In this document: positions 27,001 to 35,762 of the stretch, piece after piece | Layout of the letters: each line of letters starts with the position of its first letter | Numbering within the stretch: position 1 is the first letter of the stretch | Assembly (NCBI GenBank): GCA_035478715.1 | Contig: DATIJK010000041.1 | Location: 1-64,000 of the forward strand | Direction: 5' to 3' | DNA: 64,000 bases | From: JAICLK01 sp035478715 | GTDB lineage: Bacteria > Patescibacteriota > Saccharimonadia > Saccharimonadales > UBA4665 | Translations under genes and position numbers: made by a program | The notes under the pieces: model-generated | Seen by the model: only the letters and a program-made list of their open reading frames with translations | Database searches by the model: none | Told to the model about the DNA's origin: nothing

Positions 27001-27062
27001 TTCGCTAAAGCTTCGAGGAACACAAGGCGGGAGTGCCGGCTTGCCCTCCATAGCTTTAGCGA
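27001..27062. repeat. Imperfect palindromic intergenic repeat
   Basis: TCGCTAAAGCT (27002-27012) pairs perfectly with AGCTTTAGCGA (27052-27062), with a GC-rich inner part (GGCGGGA...CTTGCC). It looks like a REP/MITE-like element. It lies in the 248-base gap between the HAD gene and the oxidase gene, and it explains why the reading frame upstream of 27167 is open without being coding. Confidence 0.6.
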
Positions 27063-27166
27063 CGGAGGTAGAGAAAAAATTCAAAATGTGCCAAACGCGT
27101 AATACCTGGATATGCTATCATTACTGCTATAAGAACAAACACTATACAGGTATTTTATTTTTATCT

Positions 27167-28804
27167 ATGAATAAAGTTGCACAGTACTTACAGGAACACG
27201 TAATGGGGGAGGTCGTAAGTTCGCTTGATGCGCGGGCTTACTTTTCGACCGATGCAAGCATCTTCAAGATAATGCCGGCGGTTATCGTCTATCCGCGCGG
27301 CGAAGGCGACGTACGAAAAGTCGCTCGGTTCACTTGGCAGCTGGCTGAGCGTGGTCGATTATTGCCGATCACGGCTCGTGGCGGCGGATCGGACCAGACC
27401 GGCGCAGCCATCGGCGGCGGCGTCATCCTGGTATTTCCAGCGCACATGAACCGAATTCTTGAGCTGGATTCAAAAACAGGAATAATCACTGTTGAACCCG
27501 GACTGAACTTTGGTAAATTGCAGCAGACGCTGCATACGCACGGCAAATTCCTGCCGCCCGCACCGGTCAGCCTGGAATATTCAACCATCGGCGGTGCAAT
27601 CGCTAATAACGCAGGCGGCGAAAAATCGCTTAAATATGGCACTACGCGTAAATATGTCAAAAGTTTGCGGGTCGTATTGGCGAACGGCGAAATCATTCAG
27701 ACAGAAAGGTTATCAAAGCGCGAACTGAATAAAAAACTTGGCCTGAGTACCTTCGAGGGCGAAGTCTACCGCGGCATCGATGGCTTACTTGAAGAAAACC
27801 ACGAACTTTTGAAAAAACTGAACATAGCAGTCAGCAAAAACACCGCTGGCTACGAGTTAACTGATATCAAACACAAAGACGGGTCGTTTGATCTGACCCC
27901 GTTGTTTGTTGGCAGCCAAGGTACGCTCGGCATCATCACCGAAGCGATGTTAGATACCGAAACGCACAATCCAGAATCTACCTTGCTGGTGGGATATTTC
28001 GACAAACTGCAGAATGCAGTGCAAGCCGTGATGGAATTAAAGAAATTGTCAGAAATCCCGAGTGTTATAGAGTTAGTCGACGAAAATCTGCTGAAACTAG
28101 TGTCCAAACTGAACCCAAACCAGCTCAAAGATGTGATAGATAACCCCGTGCCGAAGGCGGTGTTAATGGTTGAATTCGACAACGGCAGCGACCGTACGCA
28201 GAAACGAATGACTAAAAAAGCCAAAAAGATCCTGGAAAAATACGGTTCGAAGCATGTGATAGAAACTGACCCATCCCAGCAGGATAAATTCTGGCGTATC
28301 CGTTCCGCACCGGCGACGATCATGACGCACAGCGAGGGCGGCTTAAAAGCCGTTCCAGTCGTTGACGACGGCGTCGTGCCAGTCGAAAAGTTGGAAGATC
28401 TGATGAAGGGGATTTACGATATCTTTTACCGAAACCATTTAAGCGTGGCGGTCTGGGGACATGCCGGCGATGGCAATTTGCACTTACGGCCGTTTTTGGA
28501 CCTGGAGCAGCTCGGCGACCGCCAGAAAGCCTTCAGGTTGATGGATGAATACACCAAATTACTAGCAGATCTGGGTGGTTCGACATCGGGCGAAATGGGC
28601 GACGGCCGTCTGCGCGGTCCGTATCTCGAGCGTCTATACGGCAACGAAATTTACACTTTATTCCAGAAAGTAAAACTGATTTTCGACCCGCACGGTACAT
28701 TAAATCCGGGTGTGAAAGTCAATGTCACGGTTGACGACACAAAACCGTTGCTCCGACAGGAATATACTCTCTACCACATGTACCAACACCTCCCGCACGG
28801 GTAG
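27167..28804 (+). CDS. FAD-linked oxidase, GlcD / D-lactate dehydrogenase family
   Basis: 545 residues from the ATG at 27167. A longer frame from 26933 runs through a palindromic repeat and adds 78 residues with no family counterpart. An N-terminal PCMH-type FAD domain (about 35-215) carries PITARGGGSDQTG and the TIGGAIANNAGGEKSLKYGTT segment. The C-terminal FAD-oxidase domain contains the hallmark GHAGDGNLHLRP. It probably oxidises a 2-hydroxy acid such as D-lactate or glycolate. There is no Fe-S domain, so it is a short form. No GlcE/GlcF partner is nearby. Confidence 0.92.
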   Translation: MNKVAQYLQEHVMGEVVSSLDARAYFSTDASIFKIMPAVIVYPRGEGDVRKVARFTWQLAERGRLLPITARGGGSDQTGAAIGGGVILVFPAHMNRILELDSKTGIITVEPGLNFGKLQQTLHTHGKFLPPAPVSLEYSTIGGAIANNAGGEKSLKYGTTRKYVKSLRVVLANGEIIQTERLSKRELNKKLGLSTFEGEVYRGIDGLLEENHELLKKLNIAVSKNTAGYELTDIKHKDGSFDLTPLFVGSQGTLGIITEAMLDTETHNPESTLLVGYFDKLQNAVQAVMELKKLSEIPSVIELVDENLLKLVSKLNPNQLKDVIDNPVPKAVLMVEFDNGSDRTQKRMTKKAKKILEKYGSKHVIETDPSQQDKFWRIRSAPATIMTHSEGGLKAVPVVDDGVVPVEKLEDLMKGIYDIFYRNHLSVAVWGHAGDGNLHLRPFLDLEQLGDRQKAFRLMDEYTKLLADLGGSTSGEMGDGRLRGPYLERLYGNEIYTLFQKVKLIFDPHGTLNPGVKVNVTVDDTKPLLRQEYTLYHMYQHLPHG

Positions 28805-28926
28805 AATTAGCTTGTATTAAGCCATCGTGACTATTGTTTAAGATAGCATCGTTAATTTGCTAGCAGGTTCATACAATAATCAGTACCATTCAGACAGAAA
28901 TTATCGAGATTAAATCCAGGTCGTGG

Positions 28927-29481
28927 TTAAACGCCGGGACCGTAATATTCCGGGCAATGCACATCAGACCAAGCGTTCGAAAAGTCGGTCCATAACTGAC
29001 CGCCGTAATTGTACATTCGAGAATCTGAATTGCAGAACGCACGCCAAGTTGCCGGTCCTACTATACCGTCCCTGCTCAAACTGCGGGCGGCCTGATAGTC
29101 ACGTATGGCTTTGTAAGTATTACTGCCTAAGATACCATCTGTTGATAGCGGCATATGGACATCAGCAAAATCCTGCGCCCCGGTGTGGGTCACCTTATCC
29201 CAGCCATACCAGGCATTTACGAATTTCTGAATATCGCGGACGCATCCCTGACTCACGCCATTTCCGGGGAACGTATGTTTGATGCAGTAATATGCATAAC
29301 CGGGAAGCGGATATGAAGCAGCGCGGCTTTTTTGATAGACGATGATGCCTACCAATGCAAAAATGGCTATAAATACCGCAATGAAAATATTGCGCTGTGT
29401 GTCTGATGCGCGACTTGTCCAACTTTTTGATTTAGATTTTGATTTTGAGTTTACGCTTTTTTTACTTTTTGTTCGCGGCAT
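28927..29481 (-). CDS. Secreted peptidoglycan-binding-domain protein
   Basis: 184 residues. A Lys/Ser-rich cytoplasmic tail (KSKSKSKSW) leads to a membrane helix (about 31-50) and then SRAAS, the same junction as in the GH12-like proteins. The mature part contains a PG_binding_1-like module at about 110-148: STDGILGSNTYKAIRDYQ then DGIVGPATWRAFC. Such modules bind the cell wall. Five cysteines in the exported part suggest disulfides. No catalytic domain is present, so it may be an adaptor or an endolysin-like remnant. AGG lies about 9 bases before the ATG. Confidence 0.85.
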   Translation of the reverse strand: MPRTKSKKSVNSKSKSKSKSWTSRASDTQRNIFIAVFIAIFALVGIIVYQKSRAASYPLPGYAYYCIKHTFPGNGVSQGCVRDIQKFVNAWYGWDKVTHTGAQDFADVHMPLSTDGILGSNTYKAIRDYQAARSLSRDGIVGPATWRAFCNSDSRMYNYGGQLWTDFSNAWSDVHCPEYYGPGV

Positions 29482-29654
29482 ACTGCAACCTATTTATTCT
29501 TTTATTATTTATTATCATTCGTTAACCTCAAGCATAATGCCAAATGACCGCAACGTCAAATTCCGGATTAAAGGCAAGCCGTAAATTACCAGTGCGTCTT
29601 ATTCTAGTCAAACTGCCTGAGCCGTGCTAACATAGGCGAGTTGAACACCTTCGT

Positions 29655-29741
29655 GCGGACGTGGCGGAATTGGTAGACGCGCTACCTTGAGGTGGTAGTG
29701 GCTTTACGGCTGTGGAGGTTCAAGTCCTCTCGTCCGCACCA
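29655..29741 (+). tRNA. tRNA-Leu (anticodon GAG)
   Basis: 87 bases with encoded CCA. Acceptor GCGGACG/CGTCCGC. The anticodon stem CTACC/GGTAG surrounds TTGAGGT, anticodon GAG, decoding CUC and CUU. Long variable arm; T-arm GGTTCAAGTCC. Confidence 0.97.
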
Positions 29742-29760
29742 TTAAAAGTGATTGATTCGT

Positions 29761-29795
29761 AGCTTCCATGGTTCATTAAAAATGGAAGCTTTTTA
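29761..29795 (+). terminator. Rho-independent terminator after tRNA-Leu(GAG)
   Basis: A 9-bp stem AGCTTCCAT / ATGGAAGCT with a 12-base loop is followed by a T run, 20 bases after the tRNA. Confidence 0.8.
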
Positions 29796-29856
29796 TTTCT
29801 GAATTAAAAGTATAAATATTGACTATTATTCAATAAAATAGTATAATACCCTAATT

Positions 29857-30702
29857 ATGACAGATCCATTTCTACATGACGGACCGTATCCGGGCCCATT
29901 TGTCCCAAACCGAATTGCAAGTAGACCTGAAGCAAGTTCTGGTGCATGGGATGTACAGCGGTTAGTCGGTCATTTATTGACAAGTTCAACAATCGAGTTG
30001 GAAGTGTTGCCTAATTACAATCGTGAAGAATTAGATGGATTAGGTATCGATCCTTCCGAATATAATGTATTCACAGTTCCCATGGCGAAAACCGAGACTG
30101 AAGACGAGCAAAATGGTCGTATCAGTCAACATATCACTGCACTTATTTTTTCTGGCAGCGAAGCGTTTAGCGTCATTACTTTGAACAGATGGTCGAGCGG
30201 TGAAACGGATTCGCCAACAATGCAAATAAATCTAGCAGATATGACCGCCAAGCCCTTAAGAGCTCGAAGCGGTGGCAAAGATGATGGCATTTGGGTGGAT
30301 CAAGTGGACGTACTGTTTCATTACGGGCAGACTGGTGAGGCTGAACTGATCGGCATATTACAGAAGGACGCGAGACATGAAGAACGATATGTGATCCCAG
30401 TCGACGGAGTACATGACGACAGAATAGATTCGGATGTACGATTTACTGTTGAAAAAATGAACGAATCGCATGTTCTCGTGACTGACTTACCTTCTTGGCA
30501 TTCCACTTCTGTCGTTGCGCGGCGCAGGTTACGGGCAGAAGAGATCAATCCGGAACCTTCAGTCGAAATGCTTGGTTACCCCGATAACGCACTGACCGAA
30601 CATCCAGATGTTTGGAAAATTGATGCAAGTACAATTGCACGCATCTATGCAATAAAACAGCGCATTGATGAGCGGGCCTTATCCCGTTCAGCTGATTCTT
30701 AA
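29857..30702 (+). CDS. Hypothetical protein
   Basis: 281 residues beginning MTDPFLHDGP; acidic and soluble, with no signal or membrane helix. I recognise no domain. The middle (about 90-165) has alternating beta-strand-like stretches and the C-terminal third is helical and charged. TATAAT at 29842-29847 predicts a start 3 bases before the ATG. It stands alone between tRNA-Leu(GAG) and the SpoU gene, which has its own promoter. Confidence 0.7.
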   Translation: MTDPFLHDGPYPGPFVPNRIASRPEASSGAWDVQRLVGHLLTSSTIELEVLPNYNREELDGLGIDPSEYNVFTVPMAKTETEDEQNGRISQHITALIFSGSEAFSVITLNRWSSGETDSPTMQINLADMTAKPLRARSGGKDDGIWVDQVDVLFHYGQTGEAELIGILQKDARHEERYVIPVDGVHDDRIDSDVRFTVEKMNESHVLVTDLPSWHSTSVVARRRLRAEEINPEPSVEMLGYPDNALTEHPDVWKIDASTIARIYAIKQRIDERALSRSADS

Positions 30703-30730
30703 TAAGTAAAAAAACTTTAAAAGTAATTTG

Positions 30731-30736
30731 TATAAT
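30731..30736 (+). promoter_or_regulatory. -10 element of the SpoU gene
   Basis: TATAAT; the predicted start is about 7 bases before the ATG at 30750. No Shine-Dalgarno sequence is seen. Confidence 0.55.
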
Positions 30737-30749
30737 TGACGTAAGCTGT

Positions 30750-31313
30750 ATGAAGAATTCTAAGTTAGATGTCGATTTACTTGAAAATGGTGATACACGG
30801 AATGTCGTTGATAAGTATCGCAATTGGACGAACGAAGCCATCAAAGATGATCTAAAACAGCATGCGTTTCCGTTCCATATAGCGATTGAAAATTATCAAC
30901 ACGATTTTAATATCGGTACGATCGTGCGCAATGCCAATGCGTTTAATGCTGCTGGCGTGCACATCGTGGGCAAGCACAAATGGAACCGGCGTGGCGCAAT
31001 GGTCACCGATAAATATCTGCAGCTGTACCACCATCCGGACGTAAAGGATTTTACTGATTGGACAATATCAGCCGGCCTGCGTGTAATCGGAATAGATAAC
31101 ATTACCGGGAGTGTCGAGCTGCACAAAGCTGACCTGCCGGAAAAAAGCATTTTGGTTTTTGGGCAAGAAGGCCCCGGATTGTCGCCAGAAATGCAGGCAA
31201 TATGCGAAAAAATCATCGGCATAGAACAGTTCGGCTCGACCCGTTCGGTAAATGTTGGCGTGGCATCTGGAATTATCATGTACCAGTGGGTCTGCCAGCA
31301 TAAACTTGCTTAA
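30750..31313 (+). CDS. SpoU/TrmH-family RNA methyltransferase
   Basis: 187 residues. The SPOUT knot motifs are clear: motif 1 NIGTIVRNANAFNAAGV with the catalytic Arg, motif 2 LVFGQEGPGLS, and motif 3 STRSVNVGVASGI. These enzymes 2'-O-methylate tRNA or rRNA with S-adenosylmethionine. There is no extra N-terminal substrate domain beyond about 40 residues, so the target (for example tRNA G18 or position 34, or 23S rRNA) cannot be decided from sequence. Confidence 0.93.
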   Translation: MKNSKLDVDLLENGDTRNVVDKYRNWTNEAIKDDLKQHAFPFHIAIENYQHDFNIGTIVRNANAFNAAGVHIVGKHKWNRRGAMVTDKYLQLYHHPDVKDFTDWTISAGLRVIGIDNITGSVELHKADLPEKSILVFGQEGPGLSPEMQAICEKIIGIEQFGSTRSVNVGVASGIIMYQWVCQHKLA

Positions 31314-31318
31314 GCGAT

Positions 31319-31348
31319 TTGACAACGTTACTATGATTGCCATATAGT
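31319..31348 (+). promoter_or_regulatory. Promoter of the histidine-rich gene
   Basis: Consensus -35 TTGACA (31319-31324), an 18-base spacer and TATAGT (31343-31348). The -35 overlaps the end of the SpoU gene region, so the gene is independently expressed, with AGGAG (31379-31383) as ribosome-binding site. Confidence 0.75.
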
Positions 31349-31391
31349 TAAAGTCACAAAAGTGTGAAAATAAATAATAGGAGAAATAAAA

Positions 31392-31784
31392 ATGCAAGAC
31401 GATCACCACGACGACCATCACGATGAGCACGAAGAACATCATGAACATCACGATGGGCACCATGATGCACATCATGATGCACACCACGACCAGCACCACG
31501 GCGCGCACGCGAGCCATCATCTGCTGTCAGCACACCATGTCAGCCATCTGCATGCGCTAGAGCTCGAAATCAAAGCAGCGCTTGCGCTCGCCAGCGACCA
31601 CTTGCACAATCACCAAACGCAAGCGGTTCACGACACGGATCACCATTTGCACGAACACCACCAACACCTCGTCCACTTGCTGCATCAGGTCCACAGTCAT
31701 CTGCACGAAGCACACCACTTATTGGTAAGCAGCGTTGAGCATCACGAGCACGAAGAGCACCATCAGTTTTCCGAAGCAGTCTAG
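31392..31784 (+). CDS. Histidine-rich protein, probable metal-binding
   Basis: 130 residues, of which I count 46 His (35%), with Asp and Glu filling much of the rest and no Cys. Residues 1-40 are runs of HHD/HHE; the C-terminal part keeps heptad-like Leu/His spacing (LHNHQTQAVHDTDHHLHEHH) that could form an amphipathic helix. No signal peptide is seen, so it is probably cytoplasmic. By analogy with Hpn-like and other poly-His proteins it may store or buffer Ni, Zn, Co or Cu; this is inference. It has a strong promoter and ribosome-binding site and stands alone. No metal transporter is adjacent. Confidence 0.8.
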   Translation: MQDDHHDDHHDEHEEHHEHHDGHHDAHHDAHHDQHHGAHASHHLLSAHHVSHLHALELEIKAALALASDHLHNHQTQAVHDTDHHLHEHHQHLVHLLHQVHSHLHEAHHLLVSSVEHHEHEEHHQFSEAV

Positions 31785-31913
31785 TAGACTCAGCCAAGAT
31801 ACACAAATATTTCTAGATTCCATCATCCCTGAACAGCGCGGGATCTAGCGATGCATATAAAGTATTTTGCTAGATTCCTGTCAGTTCGGGATTAATGGCC
31901 AATCTGAAAATGA

Positions 31914-31965
31914 AAGTCTTTCGTTTTAGCTCATACATTCCATATGTATTGAATTGCGAAAGACT
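31914..31965. repeat. Long-range inverted repeat with inner hairpin
   Basis: AGTCTTTCG (31914-31922) pairs with CGAAAGACT (31957-31965), and an ATACAT/ATGTAT hairpin lies in the loop. It sits in the 236-base gap after the histidine-rich gene, where CTAGATTCC-type inverted repeats (about 31813-31880) also occur. It may be terminator or repeat debris. Confidence 0.45.
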
Positions 31966-32020
31966 CTGTTAGTTGTAAAAACTTCGGTAATACGCTATAT
32001 TTACTCTAATCAATTGACCC

Positions 32021-32097
32021 GGGCGCTTAGCTCAGTTGGCTAGAGCACCTCGTTTACACCGAGGGGGTCGGGGGTTCGAGCCCCTCAGCGCCCACCA
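32021..32097 (+). tRNA. tRNA-Val (anticodon TAC)
   Basis: 77 bases with encoded CCA. Acceptor GGGCGCT/AGCGCCC. The anticodon stem CCTCG/CGAGG encloses TTTACAC, anticodon TAC, reading GUA and GUG. The T-arm GGGTTCGAGCCC is intact. The last 22 bases are repeated 184 bases downstream. Confidence 0.97.
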
Positions 32098-32281
32098 CTT
32101 AAAATCCCCACTTCGTGTGGGGTTTTTAAGTGGTTGTTGCCCGGGTTCGAACTCACGACCACCGGGGTCGGGGTGAGACCCGCCAGTGGCGGGTCGCAAG
32201 GCAATCTTCCGGAGCAAGCTTGCTTGCTGCCGTGAAGTTGCGAGCCTGCCGGAGGCAGGTCGAGCCCCTCAGCGCCCACCA
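32076..32281. repeat. tRNA-Val 3'-end direct repeat enclosing a palindrome cluster
   Basis: The 22-base 3' end of the tRNA (32076-32097) recurs exactly at 32260-32281. Between the copies lie three hairpins: GACCCGCC/GGCGGGTC (32177-32195), GCAAGC/GCTTGC (32214-32227) and CCTGCC/GGCAGG (32245-32259). This is either an att-like scar of a tRNA-targeted element or a REP-type insertion. No protein gene is present in 32098-32464; the rest holds a further CTTTGCTCGCTC-type palindrome and a CCTTGAGC...TCGAAGGG element (32369-32387). Confidence 0.7.
32097..32131 (+). terminator. Terminator after tRNA-Val
   Basis: CCCCAC/GTGGGG stem flanked by ACTTAAAA/TTTTAAGT, followed by T residues. It is nearly symmetric and could work on both strands. 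Confidence 0.8.
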
Positions 32282-32449
32282 TTCGACTCGCTTTGCTCGC
32301 TCATGGTAAACAACGAGTAAGAAAGGCGAGTTTTTGATTACTGCGTTAGTATTATGTGTGTCGAATGACCTTGAGCTTGTCGAAGGGCCCTAAACAATCC
32401 CTACTTTGTGTGGGTTCTCACAATCAAAAGTAAATAACGATAATTCGGA

Positions 32450-32458
32450 TGGTACAAT
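32450..32458 (+). promoter_or_regulatory. Extended -10 of the aminotransferase gene
   Basis: TGGTACAAT; the predicted start coincides with the ATG at 32465, giving a leaderless message. Confidence 0.6.
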
Positions 32459-32464
32459 CACTGT

Positions 32465-33451
32465 ATGGATGAAACTAAAAAAATATCTCTTTTTTACACA
32501 ACGTTAAATGTCCCGCTGCCGGATTTCATTTATGACGGTATCCGAGAATTCTCCAAAAATGCGAACAGCTACCAGCCGCAGCCCTCGAAATTGGTGGACA
32601 GTTTAGCAGAGCGGCACAATGTTTCGAGGGATAGGATTTTCATAACAGCGGGAGCCGATGAAGCAATCCAATTATTAGCCATGGCATATGGCAAAAGCAC
32701 ATACTATTACACACCGACATATATCGGCTATCAGGATACCGAAAACATTGGCGCTACGGTACATCCGATAAATGCGATGCACGACGGTGAATATGCAATA
32801 AACACTGCAAGAATTGATGATGCGTCGTTGATTTATCTCGCCAACCCCAACAACCCATTTGGGTTTACGCCGCGTGACAAAGTAGTGGACTTAGTTAAAA
32901 ATAACCCGCAAGCAATCGTCGTCAGCGATGAAGTGTATGATAGTTTCGCGCCAGAATTATCTGTACTTGGTGAGCTTTCCGAATACCCCAACTTGGTCAT
33001 TTTGCGGAGTTTTTCAAAAGGATTCGGCATGGCCGGAAACAGAATCGGTTACATGATTGCCAGCCCCCACATTGTTGAGCAAATCAGGTTAAAATCGCCT
33101 TTATCCAGCACGTCATATCTCTCAGTCGGGGCGGCTTTGGCGGCATTGGATCACGAGCAATACTTTAAAGACGCCATCGACGAAATCAAGCGCACTCGTG
33201 AAACGTTCACGGCATTTCTAAAAAGCAAAGGCCGCGCGGTACTGCCAGGACTCATCAATGCGGTGTTAATCAAGTTTCCAGATGAAAATTCGGCGGCAAA
33301 ATTTTTGCAACATTTAAATGATAATAACTTTATCGTCCGCCAAGGCGGCAGCGGCCGCAATGCCGGATTGGACGATACATTTGTAAGAATTACAATCGGT
33401 ACGCCGGATGAAATGAGGATGGCAACGGAAGTGATCGAACGCTACGAATAA
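32465..33451 (+). CDS. PLP-dependent aminotransferase class I/II (HisC-like)
   Basis: 328 residues, shorter than typical class I enzymes and similar to the histidinol-phosphate aminotransferase group. Visible motifs: AGADEAIQLL for phosphate binding, YLANPNNPFG, VVSDEVYDSF with the PLP Asp, SFSKGFGMAGNRIGY with the PLP Lys (about residue 183), and the C-terminal VRITIG Arg. The fold type is sure; the amino acid substrate is not. No histidine-biosynthesis genes are nearby, so a HisC role is only one option. It is monocistronic and converges on the ABC-2 operon. Confidence 0.9.
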   Translation: MDETKKISLFYTTLNVPLPDFIYDGIREFSKNANSYQPQPSKLVDSLAERHNVSRDRIFITAGADEAIQLLAMAYGKSTYYYTPTYIGYQDTENIGATVHPINAMHDGEYAINTARIDDASLIYLANPNNPFGFTPRDKVVDLVKNNPQAIVVSDEVYDSFAPELSVLGELSEYPNLVILRSFSKGFGMAGNRIGYMIASPHIVEQIRLKSPLSSTSYLSVGAALAALDHEQYFKDAIDEIKRTRETFTAFLKSKGRAVLPGLINAVLIKFPDENSAAKFLQHLNDNNFIVRQGGSGRNAGLDDTFVRITIGTPDEMRMATEVIERYE

Positions 33452-33518
33452 TTTATAAATATTGTTAACCGTTAACTTTGATCGGATGAATCGCTAGTGA
33501 CAAAACTTTGCGAAGTCT

Positions 33519-34637
33519 CTATATGATGTGCGACCTAGCTTTCTTTAACAGTTTTATGGCGAAAAATGCCACCGTAAGATTCACTGCTACGAGTACGGCT
33601 AGATCACGCGCAAGGTGGTTAGTGGATTCATAAAAGACTGCCATTTGAATCGCATGATTGGCGTATGATAACGGGACGAACGCTGCAATATTTTGCAGCC
33701 ATTCCGGCTCGAAAGCGAGCACGCCGACACCGCCCGCTAAAAAGAATAGCGGCAAAGCGGTATTTGTCGAAAGGGCGTGTGCAGATTGAATTTTTTTGAC
33801 GCCGACGCCGACCATCAATCCGGTGCTAGACGCCAGTAGCGCGGTTAAAAAAAGTACGGCGAACGCAATAAGCGAATAATTCCATGCAGGCAAGGATATC
33901 CATTTGAATAGAACACAGATCAGTACTTCCAATAGCCCTGAACCTAGTCCGATTATAAGCCCTGCAAGTATGATGCCAAGCGCAATAGATTTATCGCCCA
34001 CCGGCGAAACGAGAACTTCCTTTACCGTCCTGGATTCGAACTCCCGGGCAGTACTCACTGCCGTGTTGACAAGGCCGGCAATCAGTACCATGAGTATCAA
34101 AATTGGCGCAACCTCATATTGGTAGAGCTGTATATCCCGCTGGCGCACATCTTTTTCCTGCATAGTCACCTTAATTGGGCTCGCGGCTCCCTCTTGATTA
34201 TAAAATTCAGTAATCGCCGTCGGCATTGAACGCCGGACATCATTGGTAAAATCCAAATTCAGATTGTTCACTTCGTATGTGACAGGTGACGGTTCGTGTT
34301 GGAGATATGTATTTGTAAAATCTGCGGGGATGGTTACAACAGCCGCTACCCGCAAACCGTGTATCAAGTTGTTTGCTTCTATTGGGTTTGCATCGACCAC
34401 ACGGAACACATCAGATTGGTGAATGACTTGCGCCAAACGTGCTCCTTGCGGTCCCTTGTCTAGATTGACGAGGGCGACGCGGCTATGGGAGACTGATGCT
34501 GCTGCCAAAAAACCAGCTAACAAGAATGCTATTGGCGGGAGCAATGAAGCCGCCATTAATGATCTGTTGTGAAGCCAGACGTTCAATGTATTGCGGCTAA
34601 TGGCCCAAAGCGGGCGGAAATTAAATCTCCAATGCAT
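33519..34637 (-). CDS. ABC-2 type permease, second
   Basis: 372 residues with ABC2_membrane_3 architecture: an N-terminal helix (about 28-48), a large extracellular loop (about 50-175) and five hydrophobic helices in the C-terminal half, with SPVGDKSIALG before the cluster. It is the last gene of a three-gene exporter operon, 4 bases after the paralogous permease, with which it probably forms a heterodimer. The substrate is unknown; drugs, lipids or polymers are usual for this family. Confidence 0.88.
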   Translation of the reverse strand: MHWRFNFRPLWAISRNTLNVWLHNRSLMAASLLPPIAFLLAGFLAAASVSHSRVALVNLDKGPQGARLAQVIHQSDVFRVVDANPIEANNLIHGLRVAAVVTIPADFTNTYLQHEPSPVTYEVNNLNLDFTNDVRRSMPTAITEFYNQEGAASPIKVTMQEKDVRQRDIQLYQYEVAPILILMVLIAGLVNTAVSTAREFESRTVKEVLVSPVGDKSIALGIILAGLIIGLGSGLLEVLICVLFKWISLPAWNYSLIAFAVLFLTALLASSTGLMVGVGVKKIQSAHALSTNTALPLFFLAGGVGVLAFEPEWLQNIAAFVPLSYANHAIQMAVFYESTNHLARDLAVLVAVNLTVAFFAIKLLKKARSHII

Positions 34638-34641
34638 AGAC

Positions 34642-35751
34642 TTAGCTCACCACCCGTTTATGCAATACATACATTGCAGAGCAGATAAAAGCTACCGCGA
34701 AAAATACCAGTATGATCACGTTATATCCGCCAGCTGTATTTGTACTGAAATTGTGGAATGCGTGCTGTTCGCCGGTAATTGCATAGGCGAGCGGCGAAAT
34801 CCGTGAGATATATTCAATCGCAGGTGTGCTGAATGACGGCGGACCAAGTGGACCGCTCACAAAAAAAGTAAATAAAGATGACCCAAGCACAATAGTCGTA
34901 ATAAGCCGCCGCTGCTTGACGACTGTTCCGATCAGAGTACCGAGCGCGCAAAATATTAACAGCGTCAGCAATACGTACAAGAACATCTCCCCTATATGAA
35001 TGGGTGGAGAATGAAGCGGAATTATTAAAGCTAACAAGACGACGAACGCGGATGCGAGCGCAACGATGAACGCTCCAATTAGCTTTCCTGCGACAATAGA
35101 CCATCGTGATGCAGGTGAAAGCAGCAATTCTTTCATCGTTCCTAACTCCCACTCTCTGGCCCACGATGTGCCGCTTTGAATAGCGCCGCCAATCGCGATT
35201 GCTAGTACCAGGATTGATACACCTATGTAGGAAATATAGTCCGTATCTTTGGCGTACCAATCTTTTTCAATCGGCACAATGGTGACTGTCGTAGGCTCCG
35301 CTTGCGCATAAAAGTTCGTAATCGATGTCGGAACGGCGCGCCGGATATCCTCGGTAAAATCAGTGTTGAGGTTATTAATTTGAACCGGGATATTGATGGG
35401 CTCATTTGCGTCGACTTTTGCATCGAATTGCTGCGGGATAGTCACGACCGCTACTATTTTGCCGGCTGTCAGCATCTTGTCAGCTTCCGACGCGCTAGTC
35501 TGCTCCAGTTTAAATGAATTCGCATGCTGCATTGCACTATATAACTGCTGGGCATGATAGCCCTGGTCAAGCATGACGACTGCGGTCGGTGCATGGTCCG
35601 AGGGAAGTACGAAAATTATAAACAAGAATAAATACTGCAGCGGAATCACGAATAACGTGATTAAAAATATGCGCTCGGTCAGGCTTGTCAAAAGATCTTT
35701 CTTGGCGCAGGCCCACATTATTCTCAAGTTATCAAATAATTTCATGCGCAT
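34642..35751 (-). CDS. ABC-2 type permease, first
   Basis: 369 residues, with the same plan as its downstream neighbour: one N-terminal helix (about 25-48), an exported loop of about 130 residues, then five or six helices. SWAREWELGTMKELLLSPASRW is the typical coupling segment before the membrane core. An ATG two codons in is also possible. It starts 11 bases after the ATPase gene stops. The sequence similarity of the loops (for example NNLNTDFTEDIRRAVPTSITNFY here and NNLNLDFTN...SMPTAITEFY next door) shows a tandem duplication. Confidence 0.88.
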   Translation of the reverse strand: MRMKLFDNLRIMWACAKKDLLTSLTERIFLITLFVIPLQYLFLFIIFVLPSDHAPTAVVMLDQGYHAQQLYSAMQHANSFKLEQTSASEADKMLTAGKIVAVVTIPQQFDAKVDANEPINIPVQINNLNTDFTEDIRRAVPTSITNFYAQAEPTTVTIVPIEKDWYAKDTDYISYIGVSILVLAIAIGGAIQSGTSWAREWELGTMKELLLSPASRWSIVAGKLIGAFIVALASAFVVLLALIIPLHSPPIHIGEMFLYVLLTLLIFCALGTLIGTVVKQRRLITTIVLGSSLFTFFVSGPLGPPSFSTPAIEYISRISPLAYAITGEQHAFHNFSTNTAGGYNVIILVFFAVAFICSAMYVLHKRVVS

Positions 35752-35762
35752 CCCGCAATATG

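Noticed and set aside
26933..27166. N-terminal extension of the GlcD-like protein
   Set aside because: The extension runs through a palindromic repeat and has no family counterpart; the ATG at 27167 fits the domain start.
32032..32282. Two minus-strand open frames across tRNA-Val and the palindrome cluster
   Set aside because: They are antisense to the tRNA and to repeats and encode no known motif; this is a common artefact of tRNA sequence.
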